Made by a program: the position numbers and the translations under genes
Notes under the pieces: generated by a model
Databases searched by the model: none
What the model was told of the DNA's origin: nothing
The model's input: the letters and a program-made list of their open reading frames with translations, nothing else
Shown: positions 17,103-25,547 of the stretch, one piece after another
Layout: each line of letters begins with the position of its first letter
How positions within the stretch are numbered: position 1 is the stretch's first letter
Assembly: GCA_046292345.1 (NCBI GenBank)
Contig: JBKBRC010000027.1
Location: forward strand, 1-36,435
DNA: 36,435 bases
Reading direction: 5' to 3'
DNA from: JBKBRC01 sp046292345
GTDB taxonomy: Bacteria; Bacteroidota; Rhodothermia; Rhodothermales; Rubricoccaceae

Positions 17103-17136
17103 GTCTGTCGGGGCAGGCAGGGTCGGCGGGCGGAAG

Positions 17137-17670
17137 TCAGCGGAGCGGGAGCGCGGGCGGGCGGATGCGCGCGAGCGTGTCGCGGAGCAGCGCGAGCGTG
17201 TCTTCGGTGCGCCCGGTACCGGCGATCAGCAGGTCGTAGAACGGCTCGGCTCGCGGCGCGTGGCAACCTACGCGCAGCGCAGCAGGCGCGGCCCCGGCGA
17301 GCAGGGCCGACGCGGGCGAGAGCGGCCCCGAGAGGTCGAGCGCGACGTCCGGGCGAGGCGTCCAGGCAGCTTCGCGGTCGGCCGGACGCGGGAGGCCCCG
17401 CCAGTCAAACGGTCCGGGCACGAGAACGGCCCCGGCGAACGCGTCCGGCGCGAAGGGCAGGCGGCCGTGCAGCGCCACGGCCCGGATCTGCGCAGGCGGC
17501 AGCGCGAGCGTGCCGAGGAACTGCCACACGGCGCGGCCCGCCTCCTCGGAGGCGGGCAGCAGCACGAGCACCCTGCGCTGCGCCAGCGGCGGCATGGCCG
17601 GTGCCGCACGCCGCGCCGCGGCGCGGCGTGCGGCGCGGAAGCCCAGACGGAGGCGCCACGCGGCCGTCAT
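17137..17670 (-). CDS. small protein resembling the DUF6913 group
   Basis: This 177-residue protein starts at ATG 17668-17670, overlapping the TGA that ends ligA (ATGA). An Arg/Ala-rich N-terminus is followed by alternating strands and helices: RRVLVLLPASEEAGRAVWQFLGTL, PPDVALDLSGPL and FYDLLI near the C-terminus. The order and the late FYDLLI motif resemble a short uncharacterised Bacteroidota family (DUF6913). This is recalled family knowledge, not checked. Function is unknown. Its place between ligA and a symporter is likely just operon packing. Confidence 0.72.
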   Translation of the reverse strand: MTAAWRLRLGFRAARRAAARRAAPAMPPLAQRRVLVLLPASEEAGRAVWQFLGTLALPPAQIRAVALHGRLPFAPDAFAGAVLVPGPFDWRGLPRPADREAAWTPRPDVALDLSGPLSPASALLAGAAPAALRVGCHAPRAEPFYDLLIAGTGRTEDTLALLRDTLARIRPPALPLR

Positions 17671-20076
17671 CGGGCGCCCTCGGAGAGGTCGCCGTCGAAG
17701 AGTGTGGCCTGCCACACCGCCGCGGGATCTGGAACCTGCCCCCTGGTCCTGCCCCCNNNNNNNNNNNNNNNNNNNNNNNNNNNNNNNNNNNNNNNNNNNN
17801 NNNNNNNNNNNNNNNNNNNNNNNNNNNNNNNNNNNNNNNNNNNNNNNNNNNNNNNNACCGGCATCCCCCGCACCGGCATCCCCCGCACCGGCATCCCCCG
17901 CACCGGCATCCCCCGCACCGGCCGGCGCGGCGTTGCCTGCGACGAGAGCGCGGAGCGCGCCCTCGTCTAGTACGGGCACCCCGAGCGCCTCGGCGCGCGC
18001 GCGCTTGGCGCCGGCGGCCTCGCCCGCCACGACGAAGTCGGTCTTGCCGGAGACGCTGCCGGCCACCCTGCCCCCGGCCGCCTCGACGAGCGCTCTGGCC
18101 TCGGCGCGCGTGAGCGTCGGGAGGGTGCCCGTGAGCACGACCGTCTTGCCGGCCAGCGGCGCGCCCGGAGCGGGCGCCTCCGGCGCGGCCTCGTCTGCGT
18201 AGCGTTCGGTGCGCACGCCGAGCGCGGCCAGCGCGGCGACCGTGGCGCGGTTGTCTTCCTGCGCGAACCAGGCGGCCACGCTCGCGGCCGTCTCCGGCCC
18301 GATGCCGTGCAGCGCCGCCAGTTCCTCGGGCGTTGCCGCGGCGAGCGCCTCGAGCGAGGCGTAGCGCGCGACGAGGATCGCGGCGGTCGTCTCGCCCACG
18401 TGGCGGATGCCGAGGCCGAAGAGCAGCCGGCGCAGCGGGCGCTGGCGCGCCTCGTCGAGGGCTGCCAGCAGATTGTCCGCCTTTCGCTCCTGGAAGCCCT
18501 CGAGGGCGAGCAGGCGCTCGCGGTCGAGGCGGAACAGGTCCGGCAGGCTGCGCACGAGGCCCTCGTCGGCCAGTTGGATCGCGACCCGCTCGCCGAGCCC
18601 GGCCACGTCCATCGCGCCGCGCGAGGCGAAGTGCTGCACGAGCCGGCGCAGCTGCGCCGGGCAGCCGACGTGGACGCAGCGCAGGTCGGCCTCGTCAGGC
18701 AGGGCCACGAGCGGCTCGCCGCACGACGGGCAGTGCGTGGGCGGCACGTATGGCGCCTCGGTGCCGTCGCGCACCTCGGGCACCGGCCCCACGACGGCCG
18801 GGATCACGTCGCCGGCGCGCTTGACCGTGACGCGGTCGCCGACGCGGATGTCGCGGCTCGTGATGTAGGCCGCGTTGTGGAGCGTGGCGCGCGCGATCGT
18901 CACGCCGCCGATCTCGACCGGCTCGAGAACGGCCAGCGGCTTGACCACGCCCGTCCGCCCCACGTTGTGCTCGATGGCGAGCAGGCGCGTCGTGGCGTCG
19001 CGGGCGGGGAACTTGTAGGCGACGGCCCAGCGGGGCGCGTTAGCGATGGCCCCGAGGCGCGCCTGGAAGTCGAAGCGGTCTACCTTGACCACGACGCCGT
19101 CGATGTCGAAGTCGAGGTCGTCGCGGCGCGTTTCCCACGAGGTACAGTATGCAATAACGGCATTGATGTCGTCCAGCCGCGCCGCCCCCGGCGCCACGTC
19201 GAAGCCGCGCGCGCCCAGCCACTCGAGCGCCGCCGTCTGCCCCTCGGGCCACCCCGCGGCCGGCGAGGCCGGCCCGAGCCCGTAGGCGAAAAACGCCAGC
19301 CCCCGCGCCGCCGTGACCGACGGGTCGAGTTGCCGCAGGCTGCCCACGGCGCCGTTGCGCGGGTTGGCCAGCACGCGCTCGCCCCGCGCAGCCAGCGCCT
19401 CGTTGACGGCCTCGAACGTGCTGCGCCGCATGAACACCTCTCCGCGCACCTCGGCGCGCGCCGGGATCGCCGCGGCCGGGCCGGCCAGGCGGAGCGGCAC
19501 CGAGCGGATGGTACGCACGCCAGCCGTCACGTCCTCGCCCTCGGTGCCGTCGCCCCGCGTGGCGGCACGCGTGAGCACCCCCCCCTCATACGTCAGCGCG
19601 ACGGCCAGCCCGTCGATCTTGAGCTCGGCCGCGAGCGCCGGCGGCGCCTCGCCCGGCAGGCCGCGGCACGCGCGCTCGTACCAGGCGCGCAGGTCCTCGG
19701 GCGAGAACGCGTTGCCGAGCGAGAGCAGCGGCTCCGGGTGGCGCACGCGCACGAAGCGCTCGAGCGGCGGCGCGCCCACGCGCAGCGTCGGCGAGTCGGG
19801 CGTCTGGAGGGCGGGGAAGCGCTCCTCGAGCGCCCGGAGGGCGTGGAAGAGCGCGTCGTACTGCGAGTCTCCGACGAGCGGCGTGCCGGCGCGGTAGTAG
19901 GCGTCGGCGAGGGCCGCGACGACCGGGCGGAGCGCCTCGGCCCGCGCCGCGGCGGCGTCCTCGTCGAGCATCTCGGCCGGCGCTGCCTGCACCTCGCGCA
20001 CGAGCGCGAGCGCGCGTTCGACGACGTCGTTTCGGACGGGAGCGGCGGTCACGGGGGCGGCAGCGGGAGGCGGCAA
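17667..20076 (-). CDS. ligA: NAD-dependent DNA ligase, C-terminal linker interrupted by an assembly gap
   Basis: LigA seals nicks during replication and repair using NAD. Domains run in order: Ia, adenylation (nucleophile Lys153 in ELKIDG; RGDGTEGEDVT), OB fold (VGDRVTVKRAGDVIPAV), four-cysteine zinc finger (CPSCG ... CVHVGCPAQ), helix-hairpin-helix repeats, and a BRCT domain (GKTVVLTGTLPTLTRAEA, GKTDFVVAGEAAGAKRARAEALG). After BRCT comes a Gly-Asp-Ala repeat that runs into the 100-N gap (17757-17856). The other side continues to a TGA at 17667-17669 with the tail VWQATLFDGDLSEGAR; which frame joins across the gap is inferred from the 4-nt overlap with the next gene. QATLF in this tail looks like a beta-clamp-binding motif. 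It starts 4 nt after rodZ. The segment near 19150 has AT-rich codons (motif TGCAATAACGG). Confidence 0.95.
17757..17916. repeat. 100-N gap followed by a 15-bp tandem repeat in ligA
   Basis: ACCGGCATCCCCCGC is repeated four times (17857-17916), beginning flush with the end of the 100-N run at 17757-17856. On the minus strand it encodes GDAGA units after the BRCT domain. The gap is probably where a longer array failed to assemble, so the true copy number is unknown. Confidence 0.85.
19150..19160. repeat. TGCAATAACGG motif inside ligA
   Basis: This is an exact 11-bp copy of the motif also found at 6254-6264 and 11660-11670. In ligA it encodes part of NAVIAYC with codons (AAT GCC GTT ATT GCA TAC TGT) far more AT-rich than the neighbouring ones. 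Confidence 0.6.
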
Positions 20077-20080
20077 ACGT

Positions 20081-21232
20081 TCAGGGCGCCGGCGGCGCGT
20101 CGGCGACGGCGGCCGGGGGCAGCGCCTGCCCTTGCGCGCGCGCGAGCGAGTCGAGCAGCGCCTGCCCGCGCTGCGCGTCGATGCGGACCGTTGTGCCCTC
20201 GGCCGGGCGCCACGAGAAACCCTGGAGGGTCAGCGTTGCGTCAGCCCAGCCGCCCGTGGCGCCGCCCTGCGTGCCCTCGCCGTAGAGCACGAGCGACGAA
20301 TCGGCGCGGAAGGTCTGCTCCGTGCTCGCGTCGATCCAGTGCGGCGTGCGCGTGCCTCCGTCGGTCTCGGTCCGGAACCACTGCAGGCCGTCGCCCGAGG
20401 CGGCCACCGTGACGGCGATGGGGAGCGTGAAGCGCGGCGTGTCGACGGGCGCCTCCTCCTGCGGCGCCGTCTGCGTTGTCTGGGCCGGCGTGCGCTCAGC
20501 AGGGCGCGCGTCGCGGAACACGAGGAAGTAGAGCGCCGCCCCGACGGCCAGCACCACGGCGCCGGTCAGGGCCAGGATCGTGCCCCAGTTCTTGTCGAAC
20601 GAACGCGACGCCCCCGGCACGGGCGGGCGCTCGACACGCGCGCGCGGCGGCGACGCGGAGGGCGCGGGCGGCGGCGGCGGCGCAGGCGTTGCCGCCGCCG
20701 AAAGTGCAGCCACCGCGGGCGGCGGGCCTGAGGCCGCCGGAGGCGCCTGCCCTGCGCCCGGGGACGCGCCCGGAGACGCGCCCGGAGACGCGCCCGGAGA
20801 CGCGCCCGGAGACGCGCCCGGAGCAGCCTCCGACGGCGGCCCTGCGGGCGCCGCGCCGGGCGCAGACGCTGCCGGGGCGCCGGGGGTCGGTGCTCCGGCG
20901 CGTCGCGGCGCCGGTCCCCGGGGCGGGGGCGGAGGCACAGGCGCCGCCTCTACGTCGGCCGGCTGCTGCAGGCCCTGGTACGTCCCCCCGCGGTAGGCTG
21001 CGTACGCGTCGAGCACGACGGCGTGGCTGAGCCCGACCGCCTTCGCGTACGCCTTCAGGAAAGCGCGGAGGTAGACGTCGTTGAAGGTCGGGTCGCCGAG
21101 CAACTCGCCGCGCTCGAAGCGCGCGAGGACGTCTACGGGGATGCGCGTTTCCTGCTGGATCTCGTCGAGCGAGAGGCCGCGTGCCTCACGGGCGGCGCGC
21201 AGGTCGGCCTCGAAGGAGGGCACGGTGGACAC
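20081..21232 (-). CDS. rodZ: RodZ-like cell-shape protein (HTH - TM - periplasmic domain)
   Basis: This 383-residue bitopic membrane protein has the RodZ layout. An N-terminal helix-turn-helix domain (residues 8-75, LRAAREARGLSLDEIQQETRIPVDVLARFERG) is followed by a long Ala/Pro/Gly linker, one membrane helix (TILALTGAVVLAVGAALYFLVF, near residue 220) and a periplasmic DUF4115-like beta domain (FRADSSLVLYGEGTQGG). RodZ links MreB to the cell-wall machinery. The linker contains five copies of GASP encoded by a 12-bp repeat. The start is GTG at 21230-21232. The stop is 4 nt before ligA, so it heads a five-gene minus-strand operon. Confidence 0.88.
   Translation of the reverse strand: MSTVPSFEADLRAAREARGLSLDEIQQETRIPVDVLARFERGELLGDPTFNDVYLRAFLKAYAKAVGLSHAVVLDAYAAYRGGTYQGLQQPADVEAAPVPPPPPRGPAPRRAGAPTPGAPAASAPGAAPAGPPSEAAPGASPGASPGASPGASPGASPGAGQAPPAASGPPPAVAALSAAATPAPPPPPAPSASPPRARVERPPVPGASRSFDKNWGTILALTGAVVLAVGAALYFLVFRDARPAERTPAQTTQTAPQEEAPVDTPRFTLPIAVTVAASGDGLQWFRTETDGGTRTPHWIDASTEQTFRADSSLVLYGEGTQGGATGGWADATLTLQGFSWRPAEGTTVRIDAQRGQALLDSLARAQGQALPPAAVADAPPAP
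20763..20822. repeat. 12-bp in-frame tandem repeat, five copies
   Basis: GACGCGCCCGGA repeats exactly five times and encodes the Ser-Pro-Gly-Ala linker of the RodZ-like protein. The length is a multiple of three, so unit gain or loss keeps the frame. Confidence 0.9.
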
Positions 21233-21296
21233 AGGCTGCGGAGGGGGCAGATCAGACGTCCGAAAGTAGCGCCGTGCCTCCGGATGCGCCGTCCGC

Positions 21297-21304
21297 TAGC
21301 TTTG
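21297..21304 (+). promoter_or_regulatory. candidate -7 element for the PaiB-like gene
   Basis: TAGCTTTG matches TAnnTTTG exactly and lies 56 nt before the GTG at 21361, in the divergent spacer with rodZ. No TTG occurs at the 20-21 nt distance. Confidence 0.4.
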
Positions 21305-21360
21305 CGGCTCCGTTTCGTCCGCCCCGGTCGTTCGGTCCCAACTCCCCACGCTGGCAGCCT

Positions 21361-21931
21361 GTGCTCCTCACCTCTGCAGACGCCCCGCGATCGGACGACG
21401 AGTGGCAGCGCTTCGTCGCCGCGCACGCGTTCGGGCAGCTCGCCGTGTCGGACGCGCCGTTTCTGCTGCTCGTCCCGACGCACTACGTTTACGCGCTACG
21501 TTTACGCACCCGCGAGGGGCATTGAGTTTCACCTGCACCGCAAGAACCCGGTGCTCGAGCGGCTCCGCGTGCGCCCGGAGGCGCTTTTCGCCGTCCTCGA
21601 GGCGCGCGCCTACATCCCCGCCGCCGAGAACCGCGCCCCGGACGAAGACGCCCGCCGGGCGGCCCCGACGAGCTACTTCGCGGCCGTCCACCTGCCGGGG
21701 CGCGCCGAGGTCTCGGCCGATCCGGCGGTCGTCGCCGACGTCATCGGGCGCCAGATGGCGCGCCGCTTCCTGCTCGCGCGGGGTACGGAGGAGGACCGGG
21801 CCGCGGCAGCACTTATGGCCGAGCGGGAAACCCGACCGTCCCACGCCCGGACACGAGTTCGGAAAGATATCCGTTCCCTGCCTGGCCTCCGCCGAGGAAC
21901 CCGCCCACACGGGAGGTATATTGGAGTGTGT
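21361..21931 (+). pseudogene. PaiB-like FMN-binding protein, broken by a 13-bp duplication
   Basis: Starting at GTG 21361, the first frame reads LLTSADAPRSDDEWQRFVAAHAFGQLAVSD, like the N-terminus of PaiB/FMN-binding split-barrel proteins. After PTHYVY it shifts and stops at 21525. The second frame then continues YAPARGIEFHLHRKNPVLERL, ALFAVLEARAYI and PTSYFAAVHLPGRAEV, which are family features. The shift is caused by a tandem 13-bp duplication around 21482-21508 (CTACGTTTACGCG twice); removing one copy restores PTHYVYAPARGIEFHLHRKNP. The C-terminal third is shortened compared with the family, and the second frame has no stop before the next gene. It looks like a decaying gene; a sequencing error is possible but would not explain the missing C-terminal part. 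Confidence 0.75.
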
Positions 21932-22243
21932 ATGCGTAGCCGAGCCCCCCGCCATGCCCTGTCGCTGCTGCTGATCGTGCTGATCGGCGGGCTCGGCATG
22001 CCCGTGCTCCACGGGGTGGCGCACGCACCTGCCCAGGGGCATCCCGAGGCCGTGCTCGAGGCTCCTCACGCGCATGAAACGGCGTGCGCGCTGTGCGACG
22101 CGACGTTCGTCGCGCACGAGGCGGCGCCGGTCGGCGTGCGCGCGCAGGCTCCTCCCGAAGCGGGGCTTTTTCTGGTCCCCATTCCCCGCACCGACGCCGA
22201 AGAGGCGGCGTCGGGCAGCCGAGGCCCCCCGCTGGTCGGATGA
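21932..22243 (+). CDS. small secreted His/Cys-containing protein upstream of a ZnuD-like receptor
   Basis: This 103-residue protein has an N-terminal signal (Arg-rich start, then SLLLIVLIGGLGMPVLHG) and a short mature part with many histidines and a CxxC motif (HGVAHAPAQGHPEAVLEAPHAHETACALCDATFVAHEA; 8 His and 2 Cys within about 45 residues). Such small periplasmic proteins often sit beside metal-uptake receptors. Here it is 78 nt upstream of a ZnuD-like TonB receptor on the same strand. A metal-binding role is inferred from composition and context only. The ATG at 21932 follows TATATTGG (21917-21924), which could be a -7 box for a near-leaderless message. The frame is open upstream into the PaiB-like remnant. 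Confidence 0.7.
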   Translation: MRSRAPRHALSLLLIVLIGGLGMPVLHGVAHAPAQGHPEAVLEAPHAHETACALCDATFVAHEAAPVGVRAQAPPEAGLFLVPIPRTDAEEAASGSRGPPLVG

Positions 22244-22321
22244 CAGGCCGCGCCGCACGTCGGCGCGCGCACCCTGCCGCTGTAGACCAGCCGACCGGCC
22301 CCGCCGGTCCGGGATCCGACC

Positions 22322-24646
22322 ATGTGGACAGCCACGCGCTGCACCTTTTCTTTCCTACTTGCCCTCGCCGTGCTCGGGGCAGACGCCGCCGCCCAGAGCG
22401 TTTCCCTGCCTGAGCGGCGGGGCACGCTCGCCGGGGCCGTTACCGACGCCCGGACGGGCCAGCCCCTGCCGGGCGCGACCGTCCGCCTTCGCGACCTCGA
22501 GCGCGGGCAGGCCACCGATGCTCAGGGCCGCTTCCGGTTCGAGAACGTGCCGGCGCGCGCGTACACCGTCTCGGCGCAGTTCGTGGGCTACCTCGCCGCC
22601 GAGATCCGCGCCGAGGTCCGCCCTGGCGGCGTGGCCACGGTCGCGCTCGCGCTCGAGCCCTCGGCGTTCGAGCTGGCCGACGTGATCGTCTCCGGCCTGG
22701 GCGAGCGCGGCCTCTCGGGTGCCTACCGTCCCACGGCCGTCGTCTCCGGGCGCGAGCTCGAGCGCAGCCTCGAGGCCAGCCTGGCCGAGACGCTCCGGCG
22801 CGTCCCCGGCCTCCACCCGGTCTACAACGGCCCGGCGGCCACACGCCCGACGATCCGTGGCATGGGCGGCGACCGCGTGCTCGTGCTCGAGGACGGGCAG
22901 CGCACCGCCGACCTGTCCTCGACCGGCGCCGACCACGCCACGGCCGTCGAGCCGCTCTCGGCCGAGCGCATCGAGGTCGTGCGCGGGCCGGCCGGCCTGC
23001 TCTACGGCCCCAACGCGCTCGGGGGCGTGATCAACGTCTGGCGCGACGACGTGCCGCGGGCGCGCCCGCGCCGCGCCGGCGGCACCGCGACGACGACCGC
23101 CGAAACGGTCAACCGCGGCCTCGGCGGGCACGCCATGCTCGAGGCGCCGCTCGGCGCGCGCTTCGCCCTCCGTGCCGAGGGCTCGTTGCGCGCCGCCGGC
23201 GACACGCGCACGCCGCTCGGCGTGCTGCCCTCGTCGGACCTGCGCCTGGGCGGCGCCAGCGTCGGTGCCAGTTACGTGCCCGCCTGGGGCTTTGCGGGCG
23301 TGGCCTACCGCGGGCTCGACACGCGCTACGGCGTGCCGGGCGTCTTCAACGGCGAGCAGATCCCGGGCGCGCACCCCAACGGCGTCGAGATCGAGATGCA
23401 GCGGCACGTGGGACGCCTGCGCGCGGCCTACCTGGAGCCCATCGGACCGGTGGACGTCGTCGAGGTCGACGGGCACTTCACGCGCTACCTCCACACCGAG
23501 ATTGAGGGCGTCGGGCCGGGCGGAGAGCGGTTCCTCGGGGCACGCTTCAGCCAGCTCGCGGGCGGCCTCACGGCCACGCTGCGCCACAGCCACAGCCTGG
23601 AGGCGTTCTCGAACGCCGGCGCGGTCGGCCTGAGCGCAGCTGCGCGCGACCTGAGGGCTTCAGGCGGCTTCACCGGCACGCGCTCGGCGACCGAGTACAC
23701 GGCGGCGGCGTTCGCCTTCGAGGAGTTCGAGCGCGCCGCGCTCCGCCTCCAACTCGGCGCCCGCCTCGACGCGCGGCACGTGGCCCCCTACAGCACCGCG
23801 CCCATCACGACGCAGGGGCGCGAGGTGCCCGTGCGCGCCCGCACGTTCGCCGACGTGTCGGCCTCGGCGGCGCTGCTCTGGCAGGCCGCGCCGGGCTGGA
23901 CGCTCGGCGCCAATCTCGCCCGCGCCGCACGCAGCCCGGCCATCGAGGAGCTCTACTCCGACGGCCCGCACCTGGCCGACTATGCCTACGACATCGGCAA
24001 CCCGGCGCTGCGACCCGAGGTCGGGTACGGGCTTGACCTGTTCGTGCGCGCGGCGCGCCCTCGCCTCGCGCTCGAGGGCGCCGTGTTTGCCAACCGCGTC
24101 GGCGGCTACATCTATTACCGGCCCACCGGTGAGATCGACGACCGCCTGCGCCGCTTCCCCGTCTTCCAGGCAGACCAGGCCGACGCGCTGTTCGCCGGCG
24201 CCGAGGGCCGCGCGCAGTGGGCCTTCCTGCCGGGCCTCGCGCTCGACGCGACGCTCGCCTACACGCGCGCCACGCGTCTGGCCGAGGGCGACCCGCTGCC
24301 GGCGATTCCTCCGTTCTCACTTGCCGTCGACCTTCGATACGAGACGGCGCGCTTCTCGGCTGGCCTCGGCTACGAGGGCGCAGCGGCGCAGAACCGCGTG
24401 CCCCGGGCCATTGCCTCGCCTGCCTCCCCGGGCGACGTGATTGTGCCGGAGCGCCCCACGCCGGGCTACGGCCTGCTCGGCGCGCACCTCGGCGTGCGCC
24501 TCCCGTGGGGCGAGCAGCTTCACTCGGTGTCGCTCCAGGGCCGCAACCTCACCAACGCCGTCTGGCGCGACCACCTCTCGCGCGTCAAGGATGTCGCGCC
24601 GCAGCCCGGGCGCAGCATCGCACTCGTCTACCGCGTCCAGTTCTGA
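22322..24646 (+). CDS. TonB-dependent receptor, ZnuD-like (probable zinc receptor)
   Basis: This 774-residue outer-membrane receptor has a signal peptide (to about residue 24, AAAQS), a carboxypeptidase-regulatory-like domain (GTLAGAVTDARTGQPLPGATVRL ... FVGYLAAE), a plug (SLAETLRRVPGLHPVYNG ... TRPTIRGMGGDRVLVLEDG), and a beta-barrel ending in a terminal Phe (SIALVYRVQF). The plug segment DHATAVEPLSAERIEVVRGPAGLLYGPNALGGVINV closely follows the Neisseria ZnuD pattern, and the barrel loop HFTRYLHTEIEG also resembles that family. Import would be driven by TonB-ExbBD. The two flanking genes encode His-rich exported proteins, which supports zinc, but copper or another metal cannot be excluded. 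Confidence 0.88.
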   Translation: MWTATRCTFSFLLALAVLGADAAAQSVSLPERRGTLAGAVTDARTGQPLPGATVRLRDLERGQATDAQGRFRFENVPARAYTVSAQFVGYLAAEIRAEVRPGGVATVALALEPSAFELADVIVSGLGERGLSGAYRPTAVVSGRELERSLEASLAETLRRVPGLHPVYNGPAATRPTIRGMGGDRVLVLEDGQRTADLSSTGADHATAVEPLSAERIEVVRGPAGLLYGPNALGGVINVWRDDVPRARPRRAGGTATTTAETVNRGLGGHAMLEAPLGARFALRAEGSLRAAGDTRTPLGVLPSSDLRLGGASVGASYVPAWGFAGVAYRGLDTRYGVPGVFNGEQIPGAHPNGVEIEMQRHVGRLRAAYLEPIGPVDVVEVDGHFTRYLHTEIEGVGPGGERFLGARFSQLAGGLTATLRHSHSLEAFSNAGAVGLSAAARDLRASGGFTGTRSATEYTAAAFAFEEFERAALRLQLGARLDARHVAPYSTAPITTQGREVPVRARTFADVSASAALLWQAAPGWTLGANLARAARSPAIEELYSDGPHLADYAYDIGNPALRPEVGYGLDLFVRAARPRLALEGAVFANRVGGYIYYRPTGEIDDRLRRFPVFQADQADALFAGAEGRAQWAFLPGLALDATLAYTRATRLAEGDPLPAIPPFSLAVDLRYETARFSAGLGYEGAAAQNRVPRAIASPASPGDVIVPERPTPGYGLLGAHLGVRLPWGEQLHSVSLQGRNLTNAVWRDHLSRVKDVAPQPGRSIALVYRVQF

Positions 24647-24692
24647 CGCCTTCCCTCAGAAAACCCGTATCACCATCTCAACCCCCCTACCC

Positions 24693-25253
24693 ATGCACCG
24701 CATGCTTTCCCGCCTCTGGCTCCTCGCCCTGCCGGCCTTCCTCGTGCTGGCAGCGTGCGACTCGCACGACCACGACCACGGCGGCCATGCCAACCTCGGC
24801 CGCGTCGTCATCGAAACCCGCCCGACCACGAGCGCTCAGACCATCGCGGAGTGGCGCCGCGGCCAGGGCTGGGTCACCAACAACGTCCCTGCGCTGACCG
24901 TCGCCGGCGAGGCGGAGAACTTCGGCCGCGCCTCCTGGACCGTCCGCATGTTCGACGGCGCCGGCAACGAGATCGCCATGGAGGGCGGGCGCGACGCCAA
25001 CGGCAACCGCGTCTGCCTCACGCCCTACTCGGCACGCTACGCCGTCACGGGCGACGCCGTCTTCAACCCTGGCAACGCCGTCACGGTGAACGTGGGCGGC
25101 GCGGCGCGCGAGGTGTTCCACTGCGACCACATCCACGTCTATCCGCGCCAGGCGGGCACGGCGCAGCTGCGCCTGCTACTCTGGCACAACGACCACGATG
25201 ACGCCGCGACGGACCCGCTCTCGATTCAGGTCAACGCCGCGCCGCTTCCCTGA
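24693..25253 (+). CDS. His-rich lipoprotein downstream of a ZnuD-like receptor
   Basis: This 186-residue protein has a lipoprotein signal with lipobox LVLAAC, so it is acylated at Cys22 and exported. The mature N-terminus DSHDHDHGGH is a likely metal-binding patch, and further histidines lie near the C-terminus (FHCDHIHVY, WHNDHDD). The rest is a beta-rich domain with ASWTVRMFDGAGNEI and a repeated VTVNV / LSIQV strand pattern, like lipoproteins I recall beside ZnuD-type receptors in other phyla. It starts 46 nt after the receptor and is followed by a strong terminator. It probably captures or relays the metal at the cell surface. Confidence 0.78.
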   Translation: MHRMLSRLWLLALPAFLVLAACDSHDHDHGGHANLGRVVIETRPTTSAQTIAEWRRGQGWVTNNVPALTVAGEAENFGRASWTVRMFDGAGNEIAMEGGRDANGNRVCLTPYSARYAVTGDAVFNPGNAVTVNVGGAAREVFHCDHIHVYPRQAGTAQLRLLLWHNDHDDAATDPLSIQVNAAPLP

Positions 25254-25293
25254 CCCGAAGCTCCGACGTGGCGTGCCGTCTGGCACGGGCAGA

Positions 25294-25327
25294 GGGCCCC
25301 GGCGCGCGCCGGGGCCCTTTCCGTTTT
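25294..25327 (+). terminator. intrinsic terminator of the zinc-receptor operon
   Basis: A perfect 24-bp palindrome (25294-25317, GGGCCCCGGCGC and its complement) is followed by TTT and a T-rich stretch (CCGTTTTC). It lies 40 nt after the lipoprotein stop. Confidence 0.8.
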
Positions 25328-25416
25328 CGGACCGGCCGCGGTTCTCGGACTGGCCGCGGGGCCGCCCGTTCTGGGCGCGTCCGACCGCTGGACGCGCCTC
25401 CTGACTCAGAGCACGC

Positions 25417-25450
25417 GCGGGGCCTCAGAACGCTCGCTCTGAGGCCCCGC
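25417..25450 (-). terminator. hairpin after tRNA-Leu
   Basis: GCGGGGCCTCAGA and TCTGAGGCCCCGC form a perfect 13-bp stem with an 8-nt loop, 7 bp beyond the tRNA 3' end on the minus strand. There is no U-run, so termination or 3'-end processing is inferred from position. Confidence 0.6.
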
Positions 25451-25457
25451 ATCGGAG

Positions 25458-25541
25458 TGCCCGGGACTGGAATCGAACCAGCACGGCCGTAAGGCCACAC
25501 GACCCTGAATCGTGCGCGTCTACCAATTCCGCCACCCGGGC
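25458..25541 (-). tRNA. tRNA-Leu (anticodon CAG)
   Basis: The minus strand folds into a long-variable-arm tRNA of 84 nt. The acceptor GCCCGGG pairs with CCCGGGC, followed by discriminator A. The anticodon stem CACGA/TCGTG encloses the loop TTCAGGG with anticodon CAG. The variable arm is GGCCTTACGGCC-like and the T-loop is GGTTCGATTCC. CCA is not encoded. It reads CUG codons, which fit the GC-rich codon use. Confidence 0.96.
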
Positions 25542-25547
25542 GGGCAC

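Noticed and set aside
15252..18113. Very long plus-strand frame over pgpH, symporter and ligA
   Set aside because: Charged low-complexity translation opposite well-supported minus-strand genes; typical antisense shadow in high-GC DNA. It also reads through N.
18307..20412. 701-residue plus-strand frame
   Set aside because: Antisense to ligA and rodZ, with no domain pattern.
20763..20822. CRISPR-like array
   Set aside because: Units are contiguous 12-mers without spacers and encode a protein linker. No CRISPR array or cas gene was seen in the window.
22355..23593. 412-residue minus-strand frame
   Set aside because: Antisense to the TonB receptor, which has full family features.
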